Positions 26,455 through 37,500 are shown, counted from the stretch's first letter. The stretch is DNA of 61,145 nucleotides from Verrucomicrobiia bacterium (GCA_019634635.1 JAHCBB010000030.1:1-61145); one strand, 5' to 3'. A program made the numbers and translations. Notes: generated by a model from the letters alone, not told the origin.

Positions 26455-29166
26455 TCAGCCCCTGGGCCCCAGGGCCCGGTCCTCCAGGAAACGCAACACC
26501 AGCGCGGTCCAACCGGTCTGGTGCGAGGCGCCGCAGCCGCGTCCGGTGTCCGCATGGAAGTACTCGTGAAACAACAGGAGATCCCGCCAGTGGGGATCGG
26601 TCGCATACCGGGCGTCTTCGCCATGGCAGGGGCGCCTGCCGTTGGCATCGGGAAGGAACAGCGAGATGAGCCGGCGCTCCAGGTCCGCCGCGGCCCCGGC
26701 GAGGGTCTGCTGGCGCCCGGAGCCCGCCGGGTACTCGAAGGTGAACTCCGGCCCGTAGAAGTGGTGGTACCGCTCCAGGGCCTCGATGATCAGGTAGTTG
26801 ACCGGGAACCAAACGGGACCGCGCCAATTGGAGTTGCCCCCGAAAAGGGCGGTGTCGCTTTCGCCCGGGGTGTAATCCACCCGGTGCTCAACCCCGTCGA
26901 GGGTCAGACGGTACGGGTGCTGTTCGTGGTACCGGGAGAGGGAGCGGATGCCAAACGGTGAGAGAAACTCCCCCTCATCGCCGAGATAGCGCAGGACGCG
27001 CCGAAGGCGGTCACGAGTCGGAATGGACAGCAGCAGTTTCTGCCGGCTTTGCGAGTAGCCCAGCGCGATGCCCCGGTTGTGGTCCAGCCGGTGCTCGATG
27101 AACCACTTCAACCGCCGCGTGAATCCCGGCAGCCGCTCGATCTGATCCCGGTCAAAAACTTCGACCGCGATGAGCGGCATCAATCCGACCAGCGAACGCG
27201 TCTTCAACAACTGCGGCGTTCCGTTCATCCGGATTTCGTCGTAGTAAAATCCGTCCACCTCGTCCCACAGGCCCGTCCCGCCCAGCACATTCATCGCCTC
27301 CGCAATCTGGACGAAATGCTCCAGGAACTTGCTGGCCATGTCCTCATAGGCCGTGCGCACCCGGTGCCCGTCCCACGCCAGCTCCAGCGCGATGGCCAGC
27401 ATCGTTGAGCAGTAGAACGCCATCCACGCCGTGGCGTCAGCCTGTTGCAACGTGCCCCCCTGGGGCAGCGGATGCGACCGGTCGAAGACCCCGATGTTGT
27501 CGAGGCCCAGAAAGCCGCCCGAAAACAGGTTCTGCCCGTTGGCATCCTTGCGGTTCACCCACCAGGTGAAGTTCAGCAGCAGCTTCTGGAATACGCCCTC
27601 AAGAAACTCGCGGTCGCGTCCGCCCTTCGGCGCCGAGACCTTGTACACCCGCCACGCCGCCCAAGGATGCACCGGCGGATTCACATCCCCCAGGGCGAAC
27701 TCGTAGGCGGGAAGCTGCCCGTTGGGATGCAGGTACCATTCCCGGAGCAGCGTCTGGAGCTGGTCCTTCGCATGGTCCGGATCCACATGGGCCAGGGGCA
27801 GCATGTGGAAGGCGAGGTCCCACGCGGCAAACCAGGGGTATTCCCACTTGTCGGGCATCGAAAGGACGTCCCGCGCATACAGGTGGCGCCAGTCGCGGTT
27901 GCGTCCGGACTGACGGGACGCCGGGGGCGCGGGCTGGCCCGGGTCGCCATCCAGCCATTGCTCCACCGCAAAGTGATAGAACTGCCGCGACCACAGGAGC
28001 CCGGCGTACGCCTGGCGCAGGATCCGGCACTCCTCGGGCCCGAGATGCCCCGGGCACAGCGTCCGGTAAAAGGCGTCGCATTCCGATCGCCGCTGCGCCA
28101 CCACCGCGTCGAACGCCGGAGCCTCCGCAGGCAGCGCCGTGACGGGAGGTTCGGTCCCGACCGACAGTCGGAACCGGAACACGCAGGAACCGCCGGCGTC
28201 GAGAACCCGCCGGTAATGCGGCGCGGCCTTGGTGCCCCGGGCCTCCGGGTTCACGGCCGACATCACCCCGTCCACCACATATTCGTGAAAGGCATCCTTG
28301 ACCCATGGGACCTCGTTGGCCACGGCGAACAACCGCTCCCGGTTGGTCGCGTTCTCGGTGAACAGGACCCCCGGTCGCCCGTCATCCTCCGGAGGAACAA
28401 ACAGAAAGTGCAGCCGCCCGATCGCCTCCTGCTCGAGCTGCAGCCGGTCCGGCGCCACCCGGGCGATGGAGGGCTTGCGTTCAACCCCTTCCCTGGGGCA
28501 CCCCCAGCTCCAGTTGTTCCGGAACCATACGGTGGGCAGGACGTCCAACGGGGCCGCCTCCGGCCCCCGGTTCCAGACCTCGACGCGGATCAACACGTCT
28601 TCGGGTGCCGCCTTGGCATACTCGATGATCACGTCGAAGTACCGGCCCCCGGCAAACGCCCCGGTGTCCGCGAGCTCGTATTCGGGCTGATGGCGGTTGC
28701 GCCGGCGGTTCTCCGACACGAGCGCCTCGTAGGGAAACGGGGCCTGCGGGTACTTGTACAGGGCTCGCGCGTAGGAAGACGTCGGGGTGGCGTCCAGATA
28801 GTAATACTCCTCCTTCACGTCCTCACCGTGGTTGCCCTCGGGACCGGTCAGGCCGAAGAGACGCTCCTTCAGGATCGGGTCGCGTCCATTCCAGAGCGCC
28901 ACCGCAAAACACACGCGGCACTGCCGGTCGCACCACCCGAGCAATCCGTCCTCCCCCCAACGGTACGCCCGGCTGCGCGCATGGTCGTGGGGGAGGTAAT
29001 GCCACACGTCGCCGTTGGCGGAGTAGTCCTCCCGGACGGTCGCCCACTGCCGCTCGGGAAGGAACGGCCCCCATCGGGACCAATCGGCCTCGCGGTGCCG
29101 TGCAGCCTCCAACCGGGCGTATTCCGCGTTGCCGGCATCAGGCCCCTCGGGTCCGGACGGTCTCAT
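26455..29166 (-). CDS. GH63/MGH1-like glucosidase
   Basis: A 903-residue (alpha/alpha)6-barrel glycoside hydrolase of the MGH1-like/GH63 group. Motifs include WEYPWFAAWDLAFHMLPLAHVDP, which carries the expected acid/base aspartate, the GGFLGLDNIGVFDRS loop, and the NWRGPVWFPVNYLIIEAL block. Bacterial members hydrolyse alpha-glucosides or related sugars in the cytoplasm; no signal peptide is visible. ATG 29166 is chosen; a TTG 12 codons upstream is open. It is divergent from glycyl-tRNA synthetase and upstream of the DR2241-like gene, with which it may be co-transcribed. Confidence 0.87.
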   Translation of the reverse strand: MRPSGPEGPDAGNAEYARLEAARHREADWSRWGPFLPERQWATVREDYSANGDVWHYLPHDHARSRAYRWGEDGLLGWCDRQCRVCFAVALWNGRDPILKERLFGLTGPEGNHGEDVKEEYYYLDATPTSSYARALYKYPQAPFPYEALVSENRRRNRHQPEYELADTGAFAGGRYFDVIIEYAKAAPEDVLIRVEVWNRGPEAAPLDVLPTVWFRNNWSWGCPREGVERKPSIARVAPDRLQLEQEAIGRLHFLFVPPEDDGRPGVLFTENATNRERLFAVANEVPWVKDAFHEYVVDGVMSAVNPEARGTKAAPHYRRVLDAGGSCVFRFRLSVGTEPPVTALPAEAPAFDAVVAQRRSECDAFYRTLCPGHLGPEECRILRQAYAGLLWSRQFYHFAVEQWLDGDPGQPAPPASRQSGRNRDWRHLYARDVLSMPDKWEYPWFAAWDLAFHMLPLAHVDPDHAKDQLQTLLREWYLHPNGQLPAYEFALGDVNPPVHPWAAWRVYKVSAPKGGRDREFLEGVFQKLLLNFTWWVNRKDANGQNLFSGGFLGLDNIGVFDRSHPLPQGGTLQQADATAWMAFYCSTMLAIALELAWDGHRVRTAYEDMASKFLEHFVQIAEAMNVLGGTGLWDEVDGFYYDEIRMNGTPQLLKTRSLVGLMPLIAVEVFDRDQIERLPGFTRRLKWFIEHRLDHNRGIALGYSQSRQKLLLSIPTRDRLRRVLRYLGDEGEFLSPFGIRSLSRYHEQHPYRLTLDGVEHRVDYTPGESDTALFGGNSNWRGPVWFPVNYLIIEALERYHHFYGPEFTFEYPAGSGRQQTLAGAAADLERRLISLFLPDANGRRPCHGEDARYATDPHWRDLLLFHEYFHADTGRGCGASHQTGWTALVLRFLEDRALGPRG

Positions 29167-29360
29167 CGCCGCCCAGTCAAACGTCACGCGCGTCTCCTGC
29201 AAAGCTCAGAGCCGTGTTTCCGGGGCGGCATCCGGGTCTCCGATGGCGGCGGCGGTCGGGGAACGCCGCAGCTTCAAGGGGCTTTGGGGCCCCGGTCCTG
29301 CCCGAACCACGGGCCGCATTGACACGCCGGGCCGCAATCCGGAGGGTCGCGCTTCAATCT

Positions 29361-31166
29361 ATGGCCGAGCCGAAAGTCAACGAGCTGATGGAGCGCATCG
29401 TCAGCCTCTGCAAGCGTCGCGGGTTCATTTTTCAATCCTCGGAGATTTACGGCGGGATCAACGGCTTCTGGGATTACGGCCCGCTCGGTGCGGAACTCAA
29501 GCGGCAGGTCAAGGAGCGCTGGTGGCAGGTCATGACCCGGGTGCGGGACGACGTCGTCGGGCTCGACGCCTCCATCATCATGTCGCCGCGCATCTGGAAG
29601 GCCTCGGGCCACGTGGACACCTTCAGCGACCCGATGTGTGACTGCCTGCTGACGCAGAAGCGGTTTCGCGCGGATCAGATCGAGCCGCAAAGCGGTGTGA
29701 TCCATCACTTCTCCGGGGCCCGCGATCCGGAGTCCGGTTTGGAGGTCCAGGAGCCCTTCGCCATGTTGCTTCCTCAGGAAACGCCCGCACGTCATGCGGG
29801 GACCATGGCCATCCAGTTCTACATGCGGCGGGGGTTGAGGCGGGTCGAACTGCTGGGGATCCGCACCGAGACGGTGGAGCACTCCACCCGTTTCAATCCG
29901 GAGAACGGCGTCCTGCTGACCGAGCCGCGGCCGTTCAACCTGATGCTCCAGACCTACGTGGGGCCGATCCAGTCCGAGGACAACATCGCCTACCTGCGTC
30001 CCGAGACCGCGCAGGCGATCTTCGCCCAGTTCAAGAACGTACTCGACACCTCCCGCCAGCGCGTCCCGTTCGGCATCGCGCAGATTGGGAAGGCATTCCG
30101 CAACGAGGTCACGCCACGCAACTTCACCTTCCGGTCCCGGGAGTTCGAGCAGATGGAACTCGAGTTCTTCATCGCACCCGACGAGGTCGTCGAGGCGATC
30201 CACGGCCGGGTGGCGGTGCCCACCGGGCCGGGGCACCCGGGCGAACCGCAGCCGGACTGGGGCTGGCAGCTCTGGCACCAGTACTGGGTCGAGGAACGGG
30301 TCCGGTTCTACGAGGAAATCGGCCTGTCGCGTGAAACCCTCGGCTTCCACGTGCAGGGAGCCGCGGAGCTCGCCCATTACGCGCGGGCGACGACCGACAT
30401 CCTATACAAGTTTCCCTTCAGCCGACGGGATGCCGGGGGCGCGGTTGCCGGCGACGAACTCGAGGGCATCGCCGCGCGCAGCGATTTCGACCTTTCGCAG
30501 CACGCGCGCTTCTCCGGCAAGTCCATGGGCGTGTTTGACGAGGCCCTGCGCACGGCCTGGACGGCTCTCGACCCCGCGGTCCGCTCCCGGCTTTCGGAAC
30601 GGTACTACGAAGCCCGCCGGGGCTATCTCACCCGGGCGGCCGGACCCGGGGACACACCGGAGTCCATCGAGGCGCAGGCGCGGGAGGACGCCGCCGGACT
30701 GGCGAAGGGGCAGTACATCCCGCACGTCATCGAGCCCTCGGCGGGCGTGGACCGCCTGGTCCTCGCCCTGATTGCCAATGGCTTCCACGAGACGACCGAG
30801 ACCGACGCCCAGGGTCGGGCCGAGACCCGGGTCGTGATGCGGTTCCATCCGAGGGTCGCCCCGGTCAAGGTGGCCGTCCTGCCGCTGCTCAAGAACAAAC
30901 CCGACCTCGTCGCCCGGGCCCGGGAGATCCGCGAGCAACTCAGGATCCACCTGGCCACCGCCTACGATGAAGCCGGGTCCATCGGACGCCGCTACGCGCG
31001 TCAGGACGAGGCGGGCACCCCCTATTGCATCACGGTGGACTTCGACACGCTGGGGGAGACCCCGGAGTTGAAGGACACGGTGACCCTCCGGCATCGCGAT
31101 GACGGCCGCCAGGAACGGCTGCCGATCGCGGCCCTGACGGAGTGGCTGCTGGGCCGGATCCGCTGA
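29361..31166 (+). CDS. glyS: glycyl-tRNA synthetase, alpha2 (single-chain) type
   Basis: Charges tRNA-Gly. The 601-residue single chain is the dimeric archaeal/eukaryotic-like form, not the alpha2beta2 form. The class II core shows GGINGFWDYGPLGAELKRQ, RPETAQAIFAQFKNV (motif 2 region) and RNEVTPRNFTFRSREFEQME, with motif 3 near EPSAGVDRLVLALI. The anticodon-binding domain starts at VAPVKVAVLPLL. The start MAEPKVNELMERIVSLCKRRG (given here to residue 21 only by its ends) at 29361 fits homologues; the frame is open further upstream but non-coding. The AI-2E permease gene begins 2 bp after its stop. Confidence 0.96.
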   Translation: MAEPKVNELMERIVSLCKRRGFIFQSSEIYGGINGFWDYGPLGAELKRQVKERWWQVMTRVRDDVVGLDASIIMSPRIWKASGHVDTFSDPMCDCLLTQKRFRADQIEPQSGVIHHFSGARDPESGLEVQEPFAMLLPQETPARHAGTMAIQFYMRRGLRRVELLGIRTETVEHSTRFNPENGVLLTEPRPFNLMLQTYVGPIQSEDNIAYLRPETAQAIFAQFKNVLDTSRQRVPFGIAQIGKAFRNEVTPRNFTFRSREFEQMELEFFIAPDEVVEAIHGRVAVPTGPGHPGEPQPDWGWQLWHQYWVEERVRFYEEIGLSRETLGFHVQGAAELAHYARATTDILYKFPFSRRDAGGAVAGDELEGIAARSDFDLSQHARFSGKSMGVFDEALRTAWTALDPAVRSRLSERYYEARRGYLTRAAGPGDTPESIEAQAREDAAGLAKGQYIPHVIEPSAGVDRLVLALIANGFHETTETDAQGRAETRVVMRFHPRVAPVKVAVLPLLKNKPDLVARAREIREQLRIHLATAYDEAGSIGRRYARQDEAGTPYCITVDFDTLGETPELKDTVTLRHRDDGRQERLPIAALTEWLLGRIR

Positions 31167-31168
31167 CC

Positions 31169-32194
31169 ATGGCAACGCCCACGCCCCTCGTCGCGAGCAC
31201 GCCGGCGCGGATCTCGTACGGCATCATGCTGGCGTTGCTGGCCATGGTCGGCTGGCTCAACCTGGCCACGCTCGTGCTCACCGCGCTCTTTGGCTACTTC
31301 GTGATCCGGGCGCTCAGCTTCGGGGGGCGCAAGTGGCTTGCGGTGACCCTGTACACCGTCGTCGTGAGCGCGCTGTTCGTCGGGCTGGTCTACTTCTCGA
31401 AGCAGGCCTACATCACGCTCCCGAAGATTGCGAACACCTCCATCCCCGCCGTGGTGGAATACGCCGAGCAGCGGGGTGTGGACCTGCCATTCACCGACTT
31501 CGCCAGCCTCAAGGTCGTTGCCCTCGCGGAGGTGCGGGAGCGGTTTGCCAATGTGGGCACCTACCTTCGGGGTGCGATGTTTGAAATCGCCTCGTTGATC
31601 ATCGGCCTCGTCCTGCCCGTCAGCCTCTTCCTCAACTCGCGGTTCCAGATGGAGGGAGATCCCCACGCGGTGAAGGGCAGCCTGTACTCCCTGGCCAGCC
31701 GGGAGTTGTCGCTCCGCTTCCGCACCTTCTACCGGAGCTTTTCGACGGTGATCGGCGCCCAGATCGTGATCTCGGCGATCAACACCTTCCTGACCTCCGG
31801 CTTCCTGATCTGGAACGATTACCCGTACGTGACCGTGATCATCGTGCTCACGTTCCTCTGCGGGCTGCTGCCGATCATCGGCAACCTGCTGAGCAACACC
31901 CTGATCATCGCAGTGGGGTTCACGCTGTCGCCGCGGATCGCCCTCTTCGCCCTGATCTTTCTCGTGACCATCCACAAGCTGGAGTACTTCCTGAACTCCA
32001 AGATCATCGGGGACCGGATCAAAAACCCGATGTGGCTGACGCTGATCGGGCTGGTGGTGGGCGAGCGGTTGATGGGCATCCCCGGCATGATCCTCGCCCC
32101 GGTCATCCTCCATTACGTCAAGGTGGAGGCCTCGCGGTCGCGGGTGGCCGAGACGGCGGCACCGTCCTTCGAGGACCCGGGCCGCGACGTTTAG
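31169..32194 (+). CDS. AI-2E/PerM family membrane protein
   Basis: A 341-residue polytopic membrane protein with N-terminal hairpins of hydrophobic helices (about 12-45, 55-78), a soluble section, and C-terminal helices containing the family signature around GLLPIIGNLLSNTLI and HKLEYFLNSKIIGDRIKNP. Members are proposed exporters (autoinducer-2 exporter, Na+/H+ antiport) but the substrate is usually unknown. Its start is 2 bp after the glyS stop, so it is almost certainly co-transcribed; the functional link is not obvious. It converges with the DUF3500 gene. Confidence 0.9.
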   Translation: MATPTPLVASTPARISYGIMLALLAMVGWLNLATLVLTALFGYFVIRALSFGGRKWLAVTLYTVVVSALFVGLVYFSKQAYITLPKIANTSIPAVVEYAEQRGVDLPFTDFASLKVVALAEVRERFANVGTYLRGAMFEIASLIIGLVLPVSLFLNSRFQMEGDPHAVKGSLYSLASRELSLRFRTFYRSFSTVIGAQIVISAINTFLTSGFLIWNDYPYVTVIIVLTFLCGLLPIIGNLLSNTLIIAVGFTLSPRIALFALIFLVTIHKLEYFLNSKIIGDRIKNPMWLTLIGLVVGERLMGIPGMILAPVILHYVKVEASRSRVAETAAPSFEDPGRDV

Positions 32195-32205
32195 CGCCGC
32201 CCCGC

Positions 32206-33228
32206 TCACGGCGCCTTCCCGTGGCCCGTGCGGTAGTGCTCCGCCAGGATGTCCCGACCGAAGTCCCCCTGGAACTCACGCCAGACCGCATGGACGTGAT
32301 TCGCGTCGTTCTGGGTGTTGTCGTATTCCAGCAGAAAGGTGGGACCGTGGACCCGGTAATAGTGCCCCTGCCCCGGCTCCAGACCCCCGGCCCAGGCGAA
32401 GACGATGGAGCCCAGACCCGCCTTCCGGATTTTCCCCAGGTCCGCCGCGGCAAGCTCCCCCCGAAGCCGCCCCACATACTCCGCGAGGATCCGTTCCAGC
32501 AGGTCCCGCTGGGACGCATCCATGTCCGCGTACCTCAACCCCTTCGCCGCGCCGATGTCGGCGACCGCCGAGGCGACGGTGAGGATGTCGTCCGGCGCCT
32601 TGCCATCCACCACGGCAACGGCGCGTTGCGACGCGTTCAGTGAGCGGACCAGTTCGCGCGCAAGATCCTCCTCCACGCCGAGCACCCGGAGGCCGGCCCG
32701 GGGCCCGCTGCGGACCTCCGCCGGATTCGAGCCGAGGAAGCTCGGGGTCCCGGACACCGGCTGGTCATCCACCAGCGTGAAGTTGACCGACACGTGATGC
32801 CCCTCGACCCGCCAGCCCCAGGCGCCCTTGGGGCCGGGGGTGCCGAACACGCTGAAGTAATACAGCTCCGAATCCCGGGGGAAACGCCGGTTGGGTCCCT
32901 CGAGATCCTGGAGGATCTGTTCGAGGCTCATGATGGTCACCACCTTGGAGTAGCCCCGTTGACTGAGGCCCGAGTTGAGCAGCGCATGGGCCAGCTGCCG
33001 CTGGGGGGTGGTCATCTCGCGCAGCGGGAGGCCATTCCGCTCCTTGGGGATGAAGTGCCAGTTCTCCCGCTCGGCGGCGTCGAACGGAAACGCCGCCTTT
33101 TCCCGCTGTTCCGCGGTGAGCGCCGCCAGGAAGTTGCCGGCGGCCGCGGACATGTCCCCCCCCGGGGTGGCCTTGAGAAGGACGGGCGCCAGCAACAGGC
33201 AGGCCGCGAGCAGCGTTCGATGGATCAT
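32206..33228 (-). CDS. DUF3500 domain protein, secreted
   Basis: A 340-residue protein with a signal peptide (MIHRTLLAACLLLAPVLLKA). The DUF3500 family signature runs through FPFDAAERENWHFIPKERNG, LPLREMTTPQRQLAHALL, the ELYYFSVFGTPG segment, GWRVEGHHVSVNFTLV and, near the end, the TFLLEYDNTQNDANHVHAVWRE block. The conserved His/Asn/Asp residues look like a metal or catalytic site, but no activity is known to me. ATG 33228 puts the signal peptide at the N-terminus. It is convergent with the AI-2E gene and divergent from the next gene. Confidence 0.9.
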   Translation of the reverse strand: MIHRTLLAACLLLAPVLLKATPGGDMSAAAGNFLAALTAEQREKAAFPFDAAERENWHFIPKERNGLPLREMTTPQRQLAHALLNSGLSQRGYSKVVTIMSLEQILQDLEGPNRRFPRDSELYYFSVFGTPGPKGAWGWRVEGHHVSVNFTLVDDQPVSGTPSFLGSNPAEVRSGPRAGLRVLGVEEDLARELVRSLNASQRAVAVVDGKAPDDILTVASAVADIGAAKGLRYADMDASQRDLLERILAEYVGRLRGELAAADLGKIRKAGLGSIVFAWAGGLEPGQGHYYRVHGPTFLLEYDNTQNDANHVHAVWREFQGDFGRDILAEHYRTGHGKAP

Positions 33229-33387
33229 TCCCCACCCTTTTCCGCAGCAGACGTCCGGGAAAGCGAAAAAAACAGGAGTTCCCGGCCACCGGGCCACCCT
33301 CCAATCCTTGGCCCGGTGACTCCTCCCTTGGAACCGGGCCCGAACCTCGCGACCGTTGAGGAGCGATTGGGGGCGGGTCGCACGATG

Positions 33388-33413
33388 GGCGAATCGCCGC
33401 CTATCGGCGAATC
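33388..33413. promoter_or_regulatory. direct repeat GGCGAATC x2, possible operator
   Basis: Two identical GGCGAATC copies start at 33388 and 33406, 18 bp apart, in the 373 bp divergent gap between the DUF3500 gene and the 33602 gene (33229-33601). They are separated by GCCGCCTATC. The gap holds no gene that I can see. A regulator-binding site is only a suggestion. Confidence 0.25.
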
Positions 33414-33601
33414 AACCCCTCGCCATTCACGCATGGAAGTCTTCGTCACCTTGGATCTGTCCGTCGCGCCGGAAGGCACTCCTCTCCAGGGTTCCTCAAA
33501 TTCCTGGGATGCGCCCCCCGGGGGAGGCCCCGGTGACCCCGGTCTCGCAAATTGCGACATCGCCTCCCCATGGTACGATCCCACGGCAAAACTGCTCCCG
33601 C

Positions 33602-34336
33602 ATGCTGTTTCCGACCGCCAGGAGGCTCGTCCTGACCGTGTTGTTTGCGTCCACCGCCATCGGTTCCGCCCGTGCGGAGCGCATTCTTGAGTACCAGGGA
33701 GAGGCGCGGGTGGCTGCGGACCGCACTCCTGGATCCGTCGCCTATCTGGAGAAACACCGGGTCACGCTGGAGGACGATGGCCGGTTCGTCCGCGCCGAGA
33801 CGCGCTACGAGTCGCCCGAGGGCCGGCTCCTCGCCGAGCTCCGTTCCGACTTCTCCGACAGTCTGACCGTGCCATCCCATGTCTTCGTGGATCATCGCAC
33901 CGGCCATTCGTATGGACTGCGACGGGAAGACGGGCGGATCGTGCTCTTTGACCAGAAGCAGGGAAAGCCGGAGCGGGTCCGCGTGCTGACCGCGGAGGAT
34001 GCCGGGGACAGGCTCCTCGTCGGATGCCAGGGCCTGAACTACTACCTGGTCGGGCGCCTCGACGAACTGAAACCGTCATCCCGGGTGCCGGTGCGCTTCC
34101 TCATTCCCGGAAAGCTCGACTACTACGACTTTGGCCTGACCGCCCGGGACGCCTCTCCGGACGGCACCGTGGCGTTTGACGTCACGATCCAGAACTGGTT
34201 CCTCAGGCTTTTCGCTCCCAAACTTGAGGTCAAATACGACAAGGCCAGCCAGCGCCTCGTCGGGTACCGCGGGATCTCCAACCTCCTGAACGACCGGGGC
34301 GAGAACCAGGCGGTCACGATCACCTACACCTATTGA
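33602..34336 (+). CDS. hypothetical secreted protein, 244 aa
   Basis: Starts with a signal peptide (MLFPTARRLVLTVLFASTA, cleavage likely after SARA). The mature part looks beta-rich, with segments such as ILEYQGEARV, HVFVDHRTGHSYGLRRE and FLIPGKLDYYDFGL. No transmembrane helix follows the signal. I do not recognise the family. The start at 33602 is chosen because it places the signal peptide first. A stable hairpin begins 15 bases after the stop, which may end the transcript. Confidence 0.75.
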   Translation: MLFPTARRLVLTVLFASTAIGSARAERILEYQGEARVAADRTPGSVAYLEKHRVTLEDDGRFVRAETRYESPEGRLLAELRSDFSDSLTVPSHVFVDHRTGHSYGLRREDGRIVLFDQKQGKPERVRVLTAEDAGDRLLVGCQGLNYYLVGRLDELKPSSRVPVRFLIPGKLDYYDFGLTARDASPDGTVAFDVTIQNWFLRLFAPKLEVKYDKASQRLVGYRGISNLLNDRGENQAVTITYTY

Positions 34337-34351
34337 GGTTGAGAGCCTGTC

Positions 34352-34369
34352 CCGGTGTCCGCACACCGG
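34352..34369 (+). terminator. hairpin after the 33602-34336 gene
   Basis: CCGGTGT and ACACCGG form a perfect 7-bp stem with a 4-base loop, 15 bases after the stop codon. There is no T run, so this is either a weak terminator or an mRNA 3' protective hairpin. Confidence 0.35.
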
Positions 34370-34583
34370 CCCACCATCGGCGGACGAGAGATCGCTCTCT
34401 CCCACTGCACGCAACCAGAGTCGGGTCAGCCGACTCCGCGGAACGTCGTTGGATCAACGACAACCATCCGCATCGGGATTTGTGGCCCACGTGGCCATGA
34501 ACCAACGCCAGGCCCCCGGTGCAGCCCGGGCGGTTCAACGGCGGGGCAGGCGTCGAAGGGCAAGGGCCCCGATCCTGCGCGGC

Positions 34584-37500
34584 TCAGTTGCCCGAAAACG
34601 TCCACGAGTAGCGCCCCCTGGCCAGCGGCGTGCCATCCGGCTGAACCAGCTGGGTGTTCAATGCGAGGACCCCCTGCTGATCGTCGCCCAACTGGACGAT
34701 CCGGACCGTCCCCTTCTTGAGAACACCCGGGCCGGACACCAACGCCCCGCTGAAGCCCGCCTGCCGATCGTCGCCCTTCAGCTTCCAATACACGTCAAGC
34801 CGGTCCACACCCGAGATGAAGGGATGCGGTCCACGGGTCCAGCGACCGCCGGACACGTACGCGCCGTTGCCGACCGAGTGCAGCAGTTGGAAGGTGTCCC
34901 GCGTGGGATTGGACACCGTCCAGGCGCCGTTGGCGGCGGTGTTGCCCACCACCTGTTCAAGGGTCACCTGCTCCCCGTCGGCAAGACCGTGCGCGGCGGA
35001 CGTGATGACGATCGGGCTCGTGTTGCTGGCATCGGTGATCGCCTCATAGAAGCTCACCGTCTGCGCGGGGTCCCAATCCCCGGTGCCAGTCACCGGACCG
35101 TACACCGCCTGAATGGTCCACTCGTTGCTGTTGATGAGCCCGCCGGCGCCGCCAACGGTGAGCAGCAACCGGGTCGCCTCGCCGGCGCCAACGTCCGCCG
35201 TGTCATCATCCAGCGAGAAGCCGTAGCCCGAGAATCCGAGGACGACGTGCACAAACCACACAAACGGATCCAGGTTGTAGGCGTTGAAGGCGAGTCCGCC
35301 GCGGGAGTCCGACGGATCAGGATACCAGATCCGCCGTCCATGGTCGTCAAACTCCGGGTACTGTTCAAAACTCGAGATGCCGCGCAGCAGTGACTTGATC
35401 ATGTCCCGGATCCGCGCGGAAACCGCCAGGCCGTCCGGAGAGAACCTCCGGGCGTCGGTGTCAAAAATGAACCCCATGTTGCCGCCGATGACATTGTTCA
35501 TCAGCGCGAGCACATGGGGCGCTGTCGAGTCCGGATCGCTGGGGATCTGCGCCATGGACCCCATGACCAGATAGACGCTGCGCGAAAACTCCAGGGGGAC
35601 GCGCGACGGCTCCACCGGGTCGTTGGTGAAGTCGAAGGAGAACAGATGGGTCGGCGTATCCGGAAGCACCTGAGGCGGAATGAACGTGTACTGTCGCGCT
35701 TCCGAAAGCGGATGATTGGTCCGGGCCAGCTGGCTCAAAATGACGGACTGACGGTCCGGTGCGATCGCCAGCACGATCACCCCACCCTGATCCCGGCCGG
35801 GGTCGGCGCGGTCGAGTCCCGGACCGGTCACCTGCATGCCCTCGACCAGCCCGCTCACCGGGCTGGCGAAGGACAGCGTCGCCTGGTCCGTGCCCACGCC
35901 TCCCGTCAGCGTCTGCGCCGGCACGTCCCGGGTCTGCGCCCGGTAGTATTCCGCCCATGAATACCAGGTCCGGATCATGGCGCTCGAGGCATAGTCGGAC
36001 ACCGGACGGACGAAATCGAAATTGCATCCGCCCTGCGAGGCGACCAGGGGCAGACTCAGGCCGACCGTGCTGGGGTCGCCTGGACCCGTGCTGACATGCA
36101 GGACCTGCGTGACGGTGGTTCCGGGCTGGATGGGATTCTGCTGTCCGGCGGGCGGATGGCCGATGACGGCGAAGCCCGGCTGGATCTGCAGGACCTTGCT
36201 TACGTCCTCATTGGGACTGAGCGTGAGCACGTTCCCCGTCGCCACGGTGCCCTGCCCTCCAATGTTCACCCGGATGGGCGCCGTGCCGCCGCTCGACAGC
36301 ATGAAGTGGTTGTTGAGCACGTCGTAGCTGGACAGCGCGCCAGCCAGCGGACTCTGGGCGAAGATGTTCTGGCCCGCGGGGATTTTCACGTGACCCAGCG
36401 CATCCGGCGGCATGTTGTAGACGGGCCATCCGTTGGTTCCAAAGTAGGTGCCCAGCAGGAGGTTGCTGGACGCGGTAAAGGCCTGAATTTTGGCCTGCAG
36501 CTCCCCGCTGCTGTTCGTGGATCCAATCCATCCGTAGGGGCCGCGATTCTGGTCAAACGGGGGCGGCGGCGCAGGAACCGGAACATCGAGTGCCTCCATG
36601 GCCGCCGGCAGGAACATGTTGTCCACATAGGAGACGTCGTAGTTGATGAGGGTGACGCGCTCGGAATCCGGAATCTGTCCCCCGGTCCGTGCGGTGATCT
36701 GCGGATTGCCCAGGTAGTTCCGGTCCCGAATGGTCCACTCCACGAGCTGGTCGGGCGAATCCAGTGCCGGGGCAAGGAGTCCGGCGCGATACCACATCAC
36801 CACGCCATTGGTCTGCGGATCCGATGTCGCCGCAACCGCGGGATCGCCGGGCGCCGCCGCGGCGATGACCCGTTGCGAATTCGGGTCGAAATGGAGCGGA
36901 TTGGGTTCGCCCGCCCCGGGAGTCAGGTACCGGCCGTCCGTCACGATGCCCATGCGGGCGCCGTTCCAGAAAACCAGGGGGATGCGGATGGTGATGGACT
37001 TCCCCCCCGGCAGGCCGAAGTAGAATTGACCGTCCGTGCCCTGATACCCGATGTAGCCGCGGTACTCTGTTTCCACCGGATCATAGGGATCATAAAGTCC
37101 GATCGGGGGAACGTTGGTGGTCGTGGCCTCGTTCCCATCCCTCAGGATCGGGAACAGGGTCACCGGTGCGTTGTTCTGGATGGTCAGGGTCTTCACCGGG
37201 ATCGCATTGCCGTCGGCATCCGCCGCATAGACCAGCAACCGCTGAACCAGGGATCGTTCCGGATCCGTGGGAAAGGGATCGAATGGGGTGTCTTGGGTCG
37301 GCATGGGATACGGCACATCGCCCACCGTCGGTGGATTGTGCCCAAACGGATCCGTACCGGCGCGGTACTCTTCAATCGTCAACTGATAGTCGCCGTCGGG
37401 ATCAAACGACGCATCGGATGGGGACAGCGGATCCAGCCACGGGTACAGCGCGAGCTCGTAAAGATCGTCCAGTCCGTCGCCATCCACATCGCGGGGTGTG

